A DNA stretch of 9,656 nucleotides from CAZXVW01 sp964644025 (GTDB taxonomy: Bacteria; Acidobacteriota; Terriglobia; Bryobacterales; Bryobacteraceae), in NCBI GenBank assembly GCA_964644025.1, contig CAZXVW010000165.1, forward strand, positions 1-9,656. The letters are read 5' to 3'. Positions 1-8,218 of the stretch are shown in pieces (the first letter of the stretch is position 1; each line of letters begins with the position of its first letter). Position numbers and translations under genes: made by a program. The notes beneath the pieces were generated by a model. That model saw only the letters and a list, made by a program, of their open reading frames with translations, did no database searches and had not been told where the DNA came from.

Positions 1-1
1 C

Positions 2-2230
2 GCGATTGTGGCTTCCTCGCGGGAGGAGGCCATGACGGCGGCGGCGGCAGGACCCGGCCGGCCGGCCGTTGGCGGAGGCAAGACCCCGAACCTGGACCAG
101 TTCACCTCCGACCTGACCGGAGCAGCCCGCGAAGGGAAACTCGACCCGGTGTTGGGACGCGACTTCGAGATCCGGCAAATGATCGACATTCTGCTCCGCC
201 GCCGCCAGAACAACCCGATTCTGACCGGCGAGGCGGGGGTCGGCAAAACGGCCGTGGTCGAAGGATTCGCTCTCCGGGTGGCGGCCGGAGACGTGCCGCC
301 CCCGTTGCGCAACGTCAGCATCCGGTCGCTGGACCTGGCCCTGCTCCAGGCCGGCGCCGGCGTCAAGGGCGAGTTTGAAAACCGGCTCAAGGGTCTTCTT
401 GAGGAGGTGAAGGCCTCCGAGACGCCGATCATCCTGTTCATCGATGAGGCTCATACGCTGATCGGCGCCGGGGGGCAGGCGGGCCAGGGCGACGCCGCCA
501 ACCTGCTGAAACCGGCGCTGGCCCGGGGCGAGCTCCGGACCATCGCTGCCACCACCTGGTCCGAGTACAAGAAGTACTTCGAGAAGGACCCGGCTCTGAC
601 CCGGCGGTTCCAGGTGGTGAAGGTCGAGGAGCCGACCGAGGAGCAGTGCATGGTCATGATGCGCGGGGTGGTCTCCTCGCTGGAGAAGCACCACCAGGTA
701 CGAATCCTCGACGAGGCCGTCGCCGCCGCCGTTTCCCTCTCTCACCGTTACATCGCCGGACGCCAGCTCCCGGATAAGTCGGTCAGCGTGCTGGACACGG
801 CCTGCGCCCGGCTGGCCCTCAGCCACAGCGCCACACCCGCGCCGATCGAAGACGCCACCCGCCGGCTGGAAGACCTGAAGGTTCAGGAGCGGGTTCTCAG
901 CCGCGAGAGCGCCGTCGGCGGAAATCACCGGGAACGCCTGGAAGAAATCGCCCAGGAGAAGACCGCCCTGCAGGCCAGGCTCGAGGAGCTGAACGCCCGC
1001 TGGGAGAAGGAGCGCGAGCTGGTGGCGCGGATCCGGGAGTTGCGTTCACAACTTGAGGCAACAGCCGAAACCGCGAACCCCTCACCCGGAGAAACCGCCA
1101 CGGAAACCACGGCTCAGGAATCCGCGGCGCCGGCGGCCGGCAACGGCAAGGCCCAGCGGGAGGAGATGCTGCGGCTGACCAAGGAGCTCGAGCAGTTGCA
1201 AGGCGATACGCCCCTGATGCGGGTCACCGTGGACGCACAGATCGTTGGAGAAGTGATCTCGGGCTGGACCGGCATCCCGCTCGGCAAGATGGTCAAGGAT
1301 GAAATCGCCACCGTCCTCTCGCTCAAGGACCTGCTTGCCCAGCGGGTGATCGGCCAGGATCACGCGCTGGAGGACATCAGCCAGCGGATTCGAACCTCGC
1401 GGGCCAGGCTGGACGATCCGAGCAAGCCGATCGGCGTGTTCCTCCTGGTGGGGCCCAGCGGCGTCGGCAAAACCGAAACCGCACTGGCGCTCTCCGATCT
1501 CCTCTACGGCGGCGAGCGGAACCTGATCACCATCAACATGTCCGAGTTCCAGGAAGCTCACACTGTCTCCACGCTGAAGGGCTCGCCGCCGGGCTACGTC
1601 GGCTACGGCGAGGGCGGCGTGCTGACTGAGGCTGTTCGGCGCCGTCCCTACTCGGTGGTCTTGCTCGACGAGGTCGAAAAGGCGCACCCGGACGTGCTCG
1701 AGCTTTTCTACCAGGTGTTCGATAAGGGCATGATGGAGGATGGCGAGGGCCGCGAGATCGACTTCAAGAACACAATCATCCTGCTGACGACGAACGCTTG
1801 CACCGACGAGCTGATGAAGCTGACCGCCGACCCGGAGACTTCACCGGAGCCGGAGGCGCTGGCCGCCGCCATCAAGCCGGAACTGAACAAGATTTTCAAG
1901 CCGGCCTTCCTCGGCCGCATGCTGATTGTGCCTTACTACCCGATCCGCGACGAGGCGATGCGGAAGATTATCGAACTGAAGCTCGCGAAGATCAAGCGGC
2001 GCCTGCGGGAGAACCACAAGATCGATCTGGTTCACGACGACTCCCTCATCGAGGAGGTGGCGCGGCGCTGCACCGAGGTGGAAAGCGGCGCGCGCAACGT
2101 GGACAACATCCTCACCAACACGTTGCTGCCGGACGTCGCCGAGCGGTTGCTGGGCCGGATGGCGGCGGGCGAGCCGCTTCAGTCGATCCGGGTGAGCATC
2201 GGGGAGGACGGCTCTTTCGTTTACGAGTGA
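2..2230 (+). CDS. clpV: T6SS sheath-recycling AAA+ ATPase ClpV (TssH), 5'-partial
   Basis: ClpV is the cytoplasmic hexameric AAA+ unfoldase that disassembles contracted TssB/TssC sheath so subunits can be reused. Numbering from the GTG at 8, D1 has Walker A GEAGVGKT (74-81) and Walker B with DEAH (146-149). D2 has Walker A GPSGVGKT (482-489) and Walker B with DEVEKAH (554-560). Between them lies a predicted coiled-coil middle domain (about 270-410). The C-terminal 'FLGRMLIVPYYPI' stretch fits ClpV better than housekeeping ClpB, and so does the vgrG/PAAR neighbourhood. The reading frame is open to the left edge, and residues 1-30 look like the linker that normally follows the roughly 160-residue Clp N-domain. 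The GTG at 8 is therefore probably not the true start, and the N-domain lies outside the window. An oddity is a low-complexity A/T/E/P-rich segment at 351-381 inside the middle domain. The next gene starts 11 bp after the stop. Confidence 0.95.
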   Translation, partial: AIVASSREEAMTAAAAGPGRPAVGGGKTPNLDQFTSDLTGAAREGKLDPVLGRDFEIRQMIDILLRRRQNNPILTGEAGVGKTAVVEGFALRVAAGDVPPPLRNVSIRSLDLALLQAGAGVKGEFENRLKGLLEEVKASETPIILFIDEAHTLIGAGGQAGQGDAANLLKPALARGELRTIAATTWSEYKKYFEKDPALTRRFQVVKVEEPTEEQCMVMMRGVVSSLEKHHQVRILDEAVAAAVSLSHRYIAGRQLPDKSVSVLDTACARLALSHSATPAPIEDATRRLEDLKVQERVLSRESAVGGNHRERLEEIAQEKTALQARLEELNARWEKERELVARIRELRSQLEATAETANPSPGETATETTAQESAAPAAGNGKAQREEMLRLTKELEQLQGDTPLMRVTVDAQIVGEVISGWTGIPLGKMVKDEIATVLSLKDLLAQRVIGQDHALEDISQRIRTSRARLDDPSKPIGVFLLVGPSGVGKTETALALSDLLYGGERNLITINMSEFQEAHTVSTLKGSPPGYVGYGEGGVLTEAVRRRPYSVVLLDEVEKAHPDVLELFYQVFDKGMMEDGEGREIDFKNTIILLTTNACTDELMKLTADPETSPEPEALAAAIKPELNKIFKPAFLGRMLIVPYYPIRDEAMRKIIELKLAKIKRRLRENHKIDLVHDDSLIEEVARRCTEVESGARNVDNILTNTLLPDVAERLLGRMAAGEPLQSIRVSIGEDGSFVYE

Positions 2231-2241
2231 GGCGCCAGACA

Positions 2242-3249
2242 ATGCCACCGATTCAGCGCGGCCGAATTCCCGGACCTGTCCGCGGCGGCGCCGGGGCATA
2301 CCCGGGCCTCCGGAATCCGGGGTTCGCCCACGGGCTGCGGGCTCCCGGTCCCGGCGGGCGCATCGGCGGGGGCCGCGTTCTGTTCGCCGAGGCGGGCCAG
2401 CCCGTCTCGGACACGGCCACCGACGCGCAGCCTGCCGCTCCACCCGAGATACTGGATGAGCCGCGTCCCGCGCTGTTTGATCATGTCCGCCTGGTGAGCA
2501 TCACGGACCCGCTGTTCGTTGAAACCGGGCCCCGCCCGGAAGACGTCGTGCAGGGACGTCTCGACAACTGTCCGGTGGCGGCCGCGCTGATGGCCTTGGC
2601 CCGCGCCACTCCCGAGCGAATCCAGGAGATGATCAGCCGCATCCCTGGCCAGGTACGCTACCGTTACCGCCTGCGCGCGGAAGAGCGCTTGGGAACGGCC
2701 CCGCTCTCCTACACCGTCCGGCTCCCGGCGGCTGCGCCAGTGCGGGTCAGCAACATGCTGTACGCCGGCCCCGAAGGCATTCTCTACGCCCATTCCAGCA
2801 ACCACAGCGCTTGGGTAAGTTTCCTTGAGAAAGGCTACGCGGCGAGCAAGCGGGGCGGCTACGTGACACTGAGCCAGGTCGGCACCGGCGCCCTGGACGC
2901 CCCGGACACTCGCCAGGTCTTCACCGAGATTGTGGGACCGTGTGACACGGCGTACCTGGGTGAGCGCGATTATCGTTTCATTTCGCATGACTTGCAGGAT
3001 CAGCCGCTGAATGACACGATTCTCCAGCACATGTTTCACCTGGCGCGCCGCCGGCCGACCATCGCCGCCTCCCGGCCCCAGGCTTCCCGGGGCAGCGGTG
3101 TCCGCGCCGGACATTCCTACGGGGTCCTCGGCTTTGCCGGCGGAAACGTTCACCTGCGCGATCCGCGCGGCGGCCCCGACGCAGAACTGCACGTCACGTT
3201 AGAAGAGTTCCGCGAGGCCTTTCTCGCCCTGTTGCAGGCCGCCGCTTGA
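2242..3249 (+). CDS. Calpain-like (peptidase family C2-like) protein in T6SS cluster, candidate effector
   Basis: A 335-residue protein with no signal peptide or membrane segment. Residues 1-75 are rich in Gly, Pro and Arg and probably disordered. From about 85 the sequence follows the calpain catalytic domain. 'VVQGRLDNCPVAAALMALA' corresponds to the calpain QG-x-LGDC-W-LLAAL motif, giving Gln104 (oxyanion hole) and Cys110 (nucleophile) at the canonical six-residue spacing. 'WVSFLEKGYA' (191-200) matches the calpain W-LLEKAYA helix. 'GHSYGVLG' gives His291, and 'VHLRDPRG' aligns with calpain RNPWG, so the catalytic Asn is replaced by Asp307. Papain-fold enzymes often use Asp here, so activity is plausible. 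The ATG at 2242 is chosen because it lies 11 bp after the clpV stop with a GTGAGG-like site just upstream; the open frame extends back inside clpV only as a shadow. No calcium-binding EF-hand is visible. Lying between clpV and vgrG, it could be a secreted protease effector. A structural or processing role is also possible. Confidence 0.8.
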   Translation: MPPIQRGRIPGPVRGGAGAYPGLRNPGFAHGLRAPGPGGRIGGGRVLFAEAGQPVSDTATDAQPAAPPEILDEPRPALFDHVRLVSITDPLFVETGPRPEDVVQGRLDNCPVAAALMALARATPERIQEMISRIPGQVRYRYRLRAEERLGTAPLSYTVRLPAAAPVRVSNMLYAGPEGILYAHSSNHSAWVSFLEKGYAASKRGGYVTLSQVGTGALDAPDTRQVFTEIVGPCDTAYLGERDYRFISHDLQDQPLNDTILQHMFHLARRRPTIAASRPQASRGSGVRAGHSYGVLGFAGGNVHLRDPRGGPDAELHVTLEEFREAFLALLQAAA

Positions 3250-3258
3250 GGTACAACC

Positions 3259-5229
3259 ATGCCAGAAGCAATCACCCAGCAAGGACGAATCATCGCGATC
3301 ACGACGCCGCTTGGGCCGGATGTGCTGTTGCTACGCTCCCTCACCGGTACCGAGGCGATTTCTCAGCCGTTCCGGTTTCACCTGGACATGCTGAGCGAGG
3401 ATTTCAACGTCAGCTTCGACGACATCGTGGGCAAGAATGTCACCATCACGATCCTCCGCCCTGAAGCCGACCCACGCTTCCTCAACGGCCACATCGCCCG
3501 CTTCGCCCAGTTGCCCATCGAAGGCCACCTGGCCCGCTACGAGGCCGAGATGGCGCCTTGGTTCTGGTTCCTGAGCCGCACGGCGGACAACAAGATCTTC
3601 CAGGAGAAATCGGTCCCGGAGATCATTGAGCAGGTGTTCGGCGATCTCGGGTTCTCGGATTACCGGTTCGAGCTGAACCGCTCCTACCAGCCCCGCACTT
3701 ACTGCGTCCAGTACCGCGAAACGGCGGCCAACTTCGTGAGCCGGCTCATGGAGGAGGAAGGCATCTATTACTTCTTCGAGCACGAGAACGGCAAGCACAC
3801 CATGGTGCTCGCCGACCACCGCTCCATTCACCAGAGCTGCCCGGAGGCCCAGGTCCGTTACCAGCACACGATCGGCGAGGGCGCCTTGCACCTGGAGAGC
3901 CTGGTCTATGAGTGGCGTTACGAGCAGGAATTGCGGACCGGCAAGTACGCCTTGAATGACTACAATTTCGAGACGCCCAGCACCAGCCTGTTGAGCAAGA
4001 TCGACAGCGTGATTGACCAGGGCGGCAACAAAAAGTACGAAATCTACGACTATCCCGGCGAGTACCTGGACCGGGGCCGGGGCGACGAAGTGGTCCGGCT
4101 GCGAATGGAGGAGGAGGAGGCGCCGCACACGGTGGTGACCGGTAGCAGCGATTGCCGCACCTTCTCGCCGGGCTTCAAATTTGAACTGAGCGAACACGAA
4201 CGCAGTGATCAGAACCAGGAGTACCTGCTGACGTCGGTCACTCACAGCGCCCACTCGGGCAGCTTCATCGGCGGGCCGGAGGGAGAAGGCGGCACTTACG
4301 CCAACACCTTCACCTGCATTCCGCAAAGCGTGCAATTCCGTCCCGCCAGGACGACTCCCAAGCCGCTGGTGCAAGGATGCCAGACCGCGGTGGTGGTGGG
4401 CCCGCCGGGCGAAGAGATCTATGTCGATAAGTACGGCCGGGTGAAAGTACAGTTTCACTGGGACCGCGTCGGCAGCAAGGACGACAACAGTTCCTGCTGG
4501 ATCCGTGTTTCCCAGCTTTGGGCCGGCAAAAACTGGGGAGCGATGTTCATTCCGCGCATCGGCCAGGAGGTGATCGTCGACTTCCTGGAAGGCGACCCGG
4601 ACCGGCCGATCATCACCGGCCGCGTCTACAACGCCGAGCAGATGCCGCCGTACAAGCTGCCGGACAACCAGACCCGGAGCTCGGTCAAGAGCCGCAGCAG
4701 CAAGGGCGGCGCGGCCTCGAATTTCAACGAGATTCGCTTCGAGGACAAGAAGGGCAAGGAGCAGTTGTTCTTGCACGCCGAGCGCGACATGGACGTTCGG
4801 GTGAAGAAAGAATCCCGCGAGTACGTCGGCGGCAGCCGGCACCTCATCGTCGGAGGGGACCAGAAAGAGAAAGTCAAAGGCGACCGGCACACGCACATCG
4901 AGGGGGATCTGAAAAAGAAAGTGGATGGCAGTGCTTCGCTGACGGTCGGCATGAACCGGGATGAAAAGGTCGGCATGAAACATGCGGTTGAGGCCGGTCA
5001 GGAGATTCACTTGAAAGGCGGAATGAAGGTCATCATCGAAGCGGGATTGCAGCTATCGTTGAAGGGCCCCGGTGGCTTTGTTGACATTGGACCCGCCGGC
5101 GTGACGATCCAAGGAACTCTGGTCAACATCAACAGCGGTGGAGCTGCCGGAACCGGCAGCGGCGCGTCCCCGCAGGATCCGGAAAACCCGGCCGTCGCTG
5201 ATGACGGCAGCAAGGGTGACAAACTGTAA
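3259..5229 (+). CDS. vgrG: T6SS spike protein VgrG (TssI)
   Basis: VgrG trimers form the spike on the Hcp tube, carry effectors, and are themselves secreted. The 656-residue product has the usual layout. A gp27-like N-terminal region (about 1-370) is followed by the gp5-type OB fold (about 375-480) with the hallmark 'YGRVKVQFHWDR' and 'WGAMFIPRIGQEVIVDFLEGD' stretches, then 'RPIITGRVYNAEQMPPY'. After it comes a beta-helix of short repeats (about 500-630; e.g. 'GGSRHLIVGGDQKEKVKGD'). The protein ends in a Gly/Ser/Asp/Pro-rich tail of about 30 residues. There is no C-terminal enzymatic domain, so this is a structural rather than an 'evolved' VgrG. A purine-rich TTGAGGT at 3246-3252 overlaps the stop of the preceding gene and sits 6 bp before the ATG, suggesting translational coupling. 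The PAAR gene starts 12 bp downstream. Confidence 0.97.
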   Translation: MPEAITQQGRIIAITTPLGPDVLLLRSLTGTEAISQPFRFHLDMLSEDFNVSFDDIVGKNVTITILRPEADPRFLNGHIARFAQLPIEGHLARYEAEMAPWFWFLSRTADNKIFQEKSVPEIIEQVFGDLGFSDYRFELNRSYQPRTYCVQYRETAANFVSRLMEEEGIYYFFEHENGKHTMVLADHRSIHQSCPEAQVRYQHTIGEGALHLESLVYEWRYEQELRTGKYALNDYNFETPSTSLLSKIDSVIDQGGNKKYEIYDYPGEYLDRGRGDEVVRLRMEEEEAPHTVVTGSSDCRTFSPGFKFELSEHERSDQNQEYLLTSVTHSAHSGSFIGGPEGEGGTYANTFTCIPQSVQFRPARTTPKPLVQGCQTAVVVGPPGEEIYVDKYGRVKVQFHWDRVGSKDDNSSCWIRVSQLWAGKNWGAMFIPRIGQEVIVDFLEGDPDRPIITGRVYNAEQMPPYKLPDNQTRSSVKSRSSKGGAASNFNEIRFEDKKGKEQLFLHAERDMDVRVKKESREYVGGSRHLIVGGDQKEKVKGDRHTHIEGDLKKKVDGSASLTVGMNRDEKVGMKHAVEAGQEIHLKGGMKVIIEAGLQLSLKGPGGFVDIGPAGVTIQGTLVNINSGGAAGTGSGASPQDPENPAVADDGSKGDKL

Positions 5230-5241
5230 CAGGAGCGAACG

Positions 5242-6138
5242 ATGCCGCCAGCAGCACGCCTTTCCGACATGCACACCTGCCCGATGGTGACGCCGGGCAC
5301 GCCGCCGGTCCCGCATGTCGGCGGTCCCATTTTGCCGCCTTGCTGCCCCACGGTGATCATCGGCGGCCTGCCAGCCGCGCGGGTGGGCGATATGGCCACC
5401 TGCGTCGGGCCGCCGGATGTCATTGTGAAAGGATCGCCGACGGTGTTCATTGGCTTCATGCCGGCAGCCCGGATTGGCGACACCACGGCTCACGGCGGCG
5501 TCATTGTCATGGGATGCCCCACCGTAATTATCGGAGAGGTGGGCGCCGGCGCGCCGGTGGGTCCGGGGACGCCGGGCGCTGGCGCCCCGCCAGCCACCGC
5601 CCAGGGCGGTGGCCAGACGAGCGAGGTGTCGCATATTGGCCCGGCCGGTCCGGAACACGTCGGTCCTCTCAAAGCCCAGCCCGGCCATACGCCGGCCGAA
5701 GTGGCATCGGCTTCCCAACAACAGCAGCAAGAAGAAGAGAAGACCTGGATCGAGGTCGAATTGGTCGACCGGGACGGGGAACCGGTCCCGGACAAGGACT
5801 TCCGCATCCGGCTTAGTAAAGGCAATGTGCTTTCCGGGCGCACGGACCAGCAAGGCAAGGCCCGCTTCGAGGGCGTCGATCCGGACTCCGGTGAGGTGAT
5901 TTTCCCGCAGATTCCGGAAGACGCCGAACCCTCGGGAACAACGAAGGGCTACGATTCTGTCCAGGCCCCGGACGCCGTTCGCACCAGCGAGTCTACCGAA
6001 CAGCGGCAGCCGGCGCCGGACCTTGAGTTGGAAGACGCCGGCCCGGGCGACTGGGAAGGACCGCCCGACGCGGCCGATCAGCAGGCCGACGCGGCGGGGG
6101 AAGAGGAAGAAATCGAAGAGCTGGAAGATGCCGAATAA
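5242..6138 (+). CDS. PAAR spike-tip protein with C-terminal beta-domain and acidic tail
   Basis: PAAR proteins form a metal-bound cone that sharpens the VgrG spike and can carry cargo. Residues 1-100 of this 298-residue protein are the PAAR domain, with three PAAR-type motifs: PAARLSDMHTC (3-13), PAARVGDMATC (44-54) and PAARIGDTTAH (74-84). 'PTVIIG/PTVFIG' strands alternate with them. His11, Cys54 and His84 are likely metal ligands, with a fourth among His25 and the nearby cysteines. A Gly/Pro/Ala linker (about 101-158) leads through a Gln/Glu run to a beta-rich domain (168-225; 'WIEVELVDRDGEPVPDKDF'). This resembles the transthyretin/carboxypeptidase-regulatory-like modules seen on other T6SS tip proteins. 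The tail (about 255-298) is strongly acidic, ending EEEEIEELEDAE. AGGAG at 5231-5235 precedes the ATG by 6 bp and fixes the start. The 3' end overlaps the next gene by 11 bp, suggesting the extension docks that gene's product. Confidence 0.93.
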   Translation: MPPAARLSDMHTCPMVTPGTPPVPHVGGPILPPCCPTVIIGGLPAARVGDMATCVGPPDVIVKGSPTVFIGFMPAARIGDTTAHGGVIVMGCPTVIIGEVGAGAPVGPGTPGAGAPPATAQGGGQTSEVSHIGPAGPEHVGPLKAQPGHTPAEVASASQQQQQEEEKTWIEVELVDRDGEPVPDKDFRIRLSKGNVLSGRTDQQGKARFEGVDPDSGEVIFPQIPEDAEPSGTTKGYDSVQAPDAVRTSESTEQRQPAPDLELEDAGPGDWEGPPDAADQQADAAGEEEEIEELEDAE

Positions 6139-8218
6139 ACCCCGCCTCCAGGCCTCGGCCACCACCACACAAACCAACCGCGTGCAGCTGCTACCGTTCC
6201 GCGTCTATGACCTCAAGGTGCCGGTACGGTGGGACCCGTCCGCCGGCAAACTCCCGGTCTCCTACGCGATCGACGATCCAAATCATCGGATTCGCGCCGG
6301 ACACATCCTGTACAAGGTACCAACCTCTTCCGGCTACGTCACCGTCAAGAGAGAAAAGCTGTCGACGGCGATGTTGCTGCCGATGAAGTACGAGCTGCCG
6401 GAATCGATGCAGTGGGACGGCATCATCAAGGAGGGAATCCCGGACCGCATCGGCCAGCGCATCACCGCGGATCTCTCCGAAGTCTGGGTCATCATCCAGG
6501 TCTGGAACAATACGAACCCGGCGCCGGGCAAGCCGGACCCGGAACGGGCCGGAAGAACGAACGTCGCCAAGGAGTGGTTTTCCCAAACCATGGGGTCGGT
6601 GGCGGTCGACGCCATCGTCGAGGGCAAATGGGCCCGCAACTGGGTGATCCCTTATGAACGCTGGTCCGACGAAGCTTACGAGCAGGACAAGGGTGACGTG
6701 GCGATGAAGATCAAGGTCAAGAACGTCCGGGACGGGACTCCGGTCCGCATCGAAGTGCGCCGGATCAAAGACATCAAGGACCCTTACGGTGACTACCCTT
6801 ACGTCGGCACCGCCAGCTCAACGCCGAAGCTCCAGCCAGGGCTGCACGACCTCGTCGTGCGAGGGCAGAAAGTAGTCCAGGCCGCCAACGGGAAGGATCC
6901 CTTCGTGCGCTTCAACTGTTATGACCAGCATTGGATTCATAAGGGGAATAACTTCTATATGTTCGCGGTGGGGTTCGGAAAGGACGGGGACCTGATGGTG
7001 GCGTCGGAACGCGACCACGTGAACAAGGAGAAGCAGTGCCTTCACCTGCGGTTCACGGTTTTCATTCTGATGCCGAACCACGACTTGTATTACACGCGCC
7101 GCCTTGCCCGCCAGCTCCACCACTTCTTTCGCCGGGAGACAAAGTACTACCGTTCCTACCTGATGATGGAAACTCCGAAGGATTTCTACCAGGTATTCCG
7201 GCGGATGACGTACCGCTACATCATCATCTACCCCGGTCACGGTGCCGCCTGGTGTGTCCACCCAGACCACCCCGAAGTTGTAAATCCGAAAACCGGCAAA
7301 GGGTTCCGCTCCCCGGACCGGAGTCATGTTTCCAGAAACCGCAAGGTCCGGCTCGAGGTGGCAGCGAAACACGAAGTCATTGAACTGACGCGGGCCACCA
7401 ACAACCTGAACGGGCTGGCTGCGCGGGTGAACGCTTCCCCGCTCGGAGTGAAGGCTAAAGTCATGCGCGCCGTGAAAGGCAGGCGGAGGTACTATATCGT
7501 GGCCACGGCGAACGACGGAAAATCCGGCGTCAAGCTCTTGGACCACCACGGGAGGAACATCAACGCCACCACTGACTATGCGGAGCTGTATTCCCGAGCC
7601 TTCCCGCCGGACAAGTACGTCTGCCCGACCGAACGCTGGACGCCGACAAAATGGCTCAAGCGCCAGCTCGCCTACGACCGGCGCCGGGGAGCGCAAAAAG
7701 GCTGCGGCCACCGCGAAAACGTCGGACATGCCATGTGTCTCGGGCGATTGCGCAGCGCCCATCCCCGCAGCGGCGTCAGTGCCCACAGCCACGGATACAT
7801 CGGAAACATGGACCATAACTATCGCGTAGACCGGCTTTGCTGCTCGACTGAAACCACAAATTTCCTCATCTCCTTGAGCAAGAAGACCCGTCCCGTCCCG
7901 CGTTTCATCCTTTGGAACGGAGGGTGCCGGACAATGCTCACTACCAACCTGGGCCGCCTGTTCACTGCCAACGGCTCCCGGTACTATTTCGGCTGGGTCT
8001 ATGTCTCCAATGAGTGCGAGTTCGTGATGAAGGTGTTCAAGGATTGGATCAAGGGGCCCGGGGCCAAGACCGAGTACGATACGGAGCGGTTCCTGGACTC
8101 CTATTACCGGATGGTGAAAAAGGGCACCTGGTCGCGGTATGAGCCGCGGCTGATGACCTCGTCGGGTCCCCTGCCGTCGCGGCGAGCTTCCGACAAGGCT
8201 TCGAATGCGCTGAAATGA
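6128..8218 (+). CDS. Uncharacterised 696-aa protein, possible clan CD (caspase/CHAT-like) peptidase; candidate PAAR-linked effector
   Basis: I do not recognise the family. Residues 1-300 are mostly beta-rich with many Trp/Tyr/Lys; no signal peptide or membrane helix is seen. From about 308 the pattern fits a clan CD cysteine-peptidase core. A hydrophobic strand 'FTVFILMP' is followed by a helix-rich stretch. A second strand runs straight into His-Gly ('YIIIYPGHG', His371). A third strand ends in Gly-Cys ('FILWNGGCRT', Cys600). After it comes 'LGRLFTANGSRYYFGWVYVS', reminiscent of CHAT domains. The His-to-Cys distance (229 residues) is far longer than in ordinary caspases. The intervening insert is rich in Cys and His (Cys376, His378, His381, Cys499, and Cys526/His528/His534/Cys537). 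The ATG at 6128 is chosen because GAAGAG lies 7 bp upstream. The frame upstream of it is only the shifted frame of the acidic PAAR tail. The 11-bp overlap with the PAAR gene and the ATGA overlap with the next gene suggest an effector between its carrier and its guards. Non-enzymatic roles remain possible. Confidence 0.75.
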   Translation: MPNKPRLQASATTTQTNRVQLLPFRVYDLKVPVRWDPSAGKLPVSYAIDDPNHRIRAGHILYKVPTSSGYVTVKREKLSTAMLLPMKYELPESMQWDGIIKEGIPDRIGQRITADLSEVWVIIQVWNNTNPAPGKPDPERAGRTNVAKEWFSQTMGSVAVDAIVEGKWARNWVIPYERWSDEAYEQDKGDVAMKIKVKNVRDGTPVRIEVRRIKDIKDPYGDYPYVGTASSTPKLQPGLHDLVVRGQKVVQAANGKDPFVRFNCYDQHWIHKGNNFYMFAVGFGKDGDLMVASERDHVNKEKQCLHLRFTVFILMPNHDLYYTRRLARQLHHFFRRETKYYRSYLMMETPKDFYQVFRRMTYRYIIIYPGHGAAWCVHPDHPEVVNPKTGKGFRSPDRSHVSRNRKVRLEVAAKHEVIELTRATNNLNGLAARVNASPLGVKAKVMRAVKGRRRYYIVATANDGKSGVKLLDHHGRNINATTDYAELYSRAFPPDKYVCPTERWTPTKWLKRQLAYDRRRGAQKGCGHRENVGHAMCLGRLRSAHPRSGVSAHSHGYIGNMDHNYRVDRLCCSTETTNFLISLSKKTRPVPRFILWNGGCRTMLTTNLGRLFTANGSRYYFGWVYVSNECEFVMKVFKDWIKGPGAKTEYDTERFLDSYYRMVKKGTWSRYEPRLMTSSGPLPSRRASDKASNALK

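Noticed and set aside
8..10. GTG at 8 as the true clpV start
   Set aside because: The frame is open upstream to the edge, and the following residues are the linker after the Clp N-domain, so the gene most likely begins outside the window.
55..68. CGGCCG repeat-palindrome
   Set aside because: It encodes part of the Gly/Pro/Ala linker of ClpV and is explained by GC-rich codon use.
1798..2241. Upstream extension of the calpain-like gene frame into clpV
   Set aside because: This part overlaps the conserved ClpV C-terminal region, and its translation is Arg/Gly/Ala-rich shadow sequence. The ATG at 2242 gives normal operon spacing.
2221..3192. 323-codon minus-strand open frame opposite the calpain-like gene
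   Set aside because: No recognisable motif, whereas the + strand carries a coherent catalytic motif set.
3331..5010. 559-codon open frame on the minus strand
   Set aside because: It lies wholly opposite vgrG, whose protein is unmistakable. The translation shows repetitive Val/Ala/Leu-rich sequence with no recognisable domain, typical of a shadow frame in GC-rich DNA.
6023..6127. Earlier ATG for the 696-aa gene
   Set aside because: The extra residues are the shifted frame of the PAAR acidic tail (Lys/Arg-rich) and show no domain. The ATG at 6128 has a better ribosome site and a short overlap.
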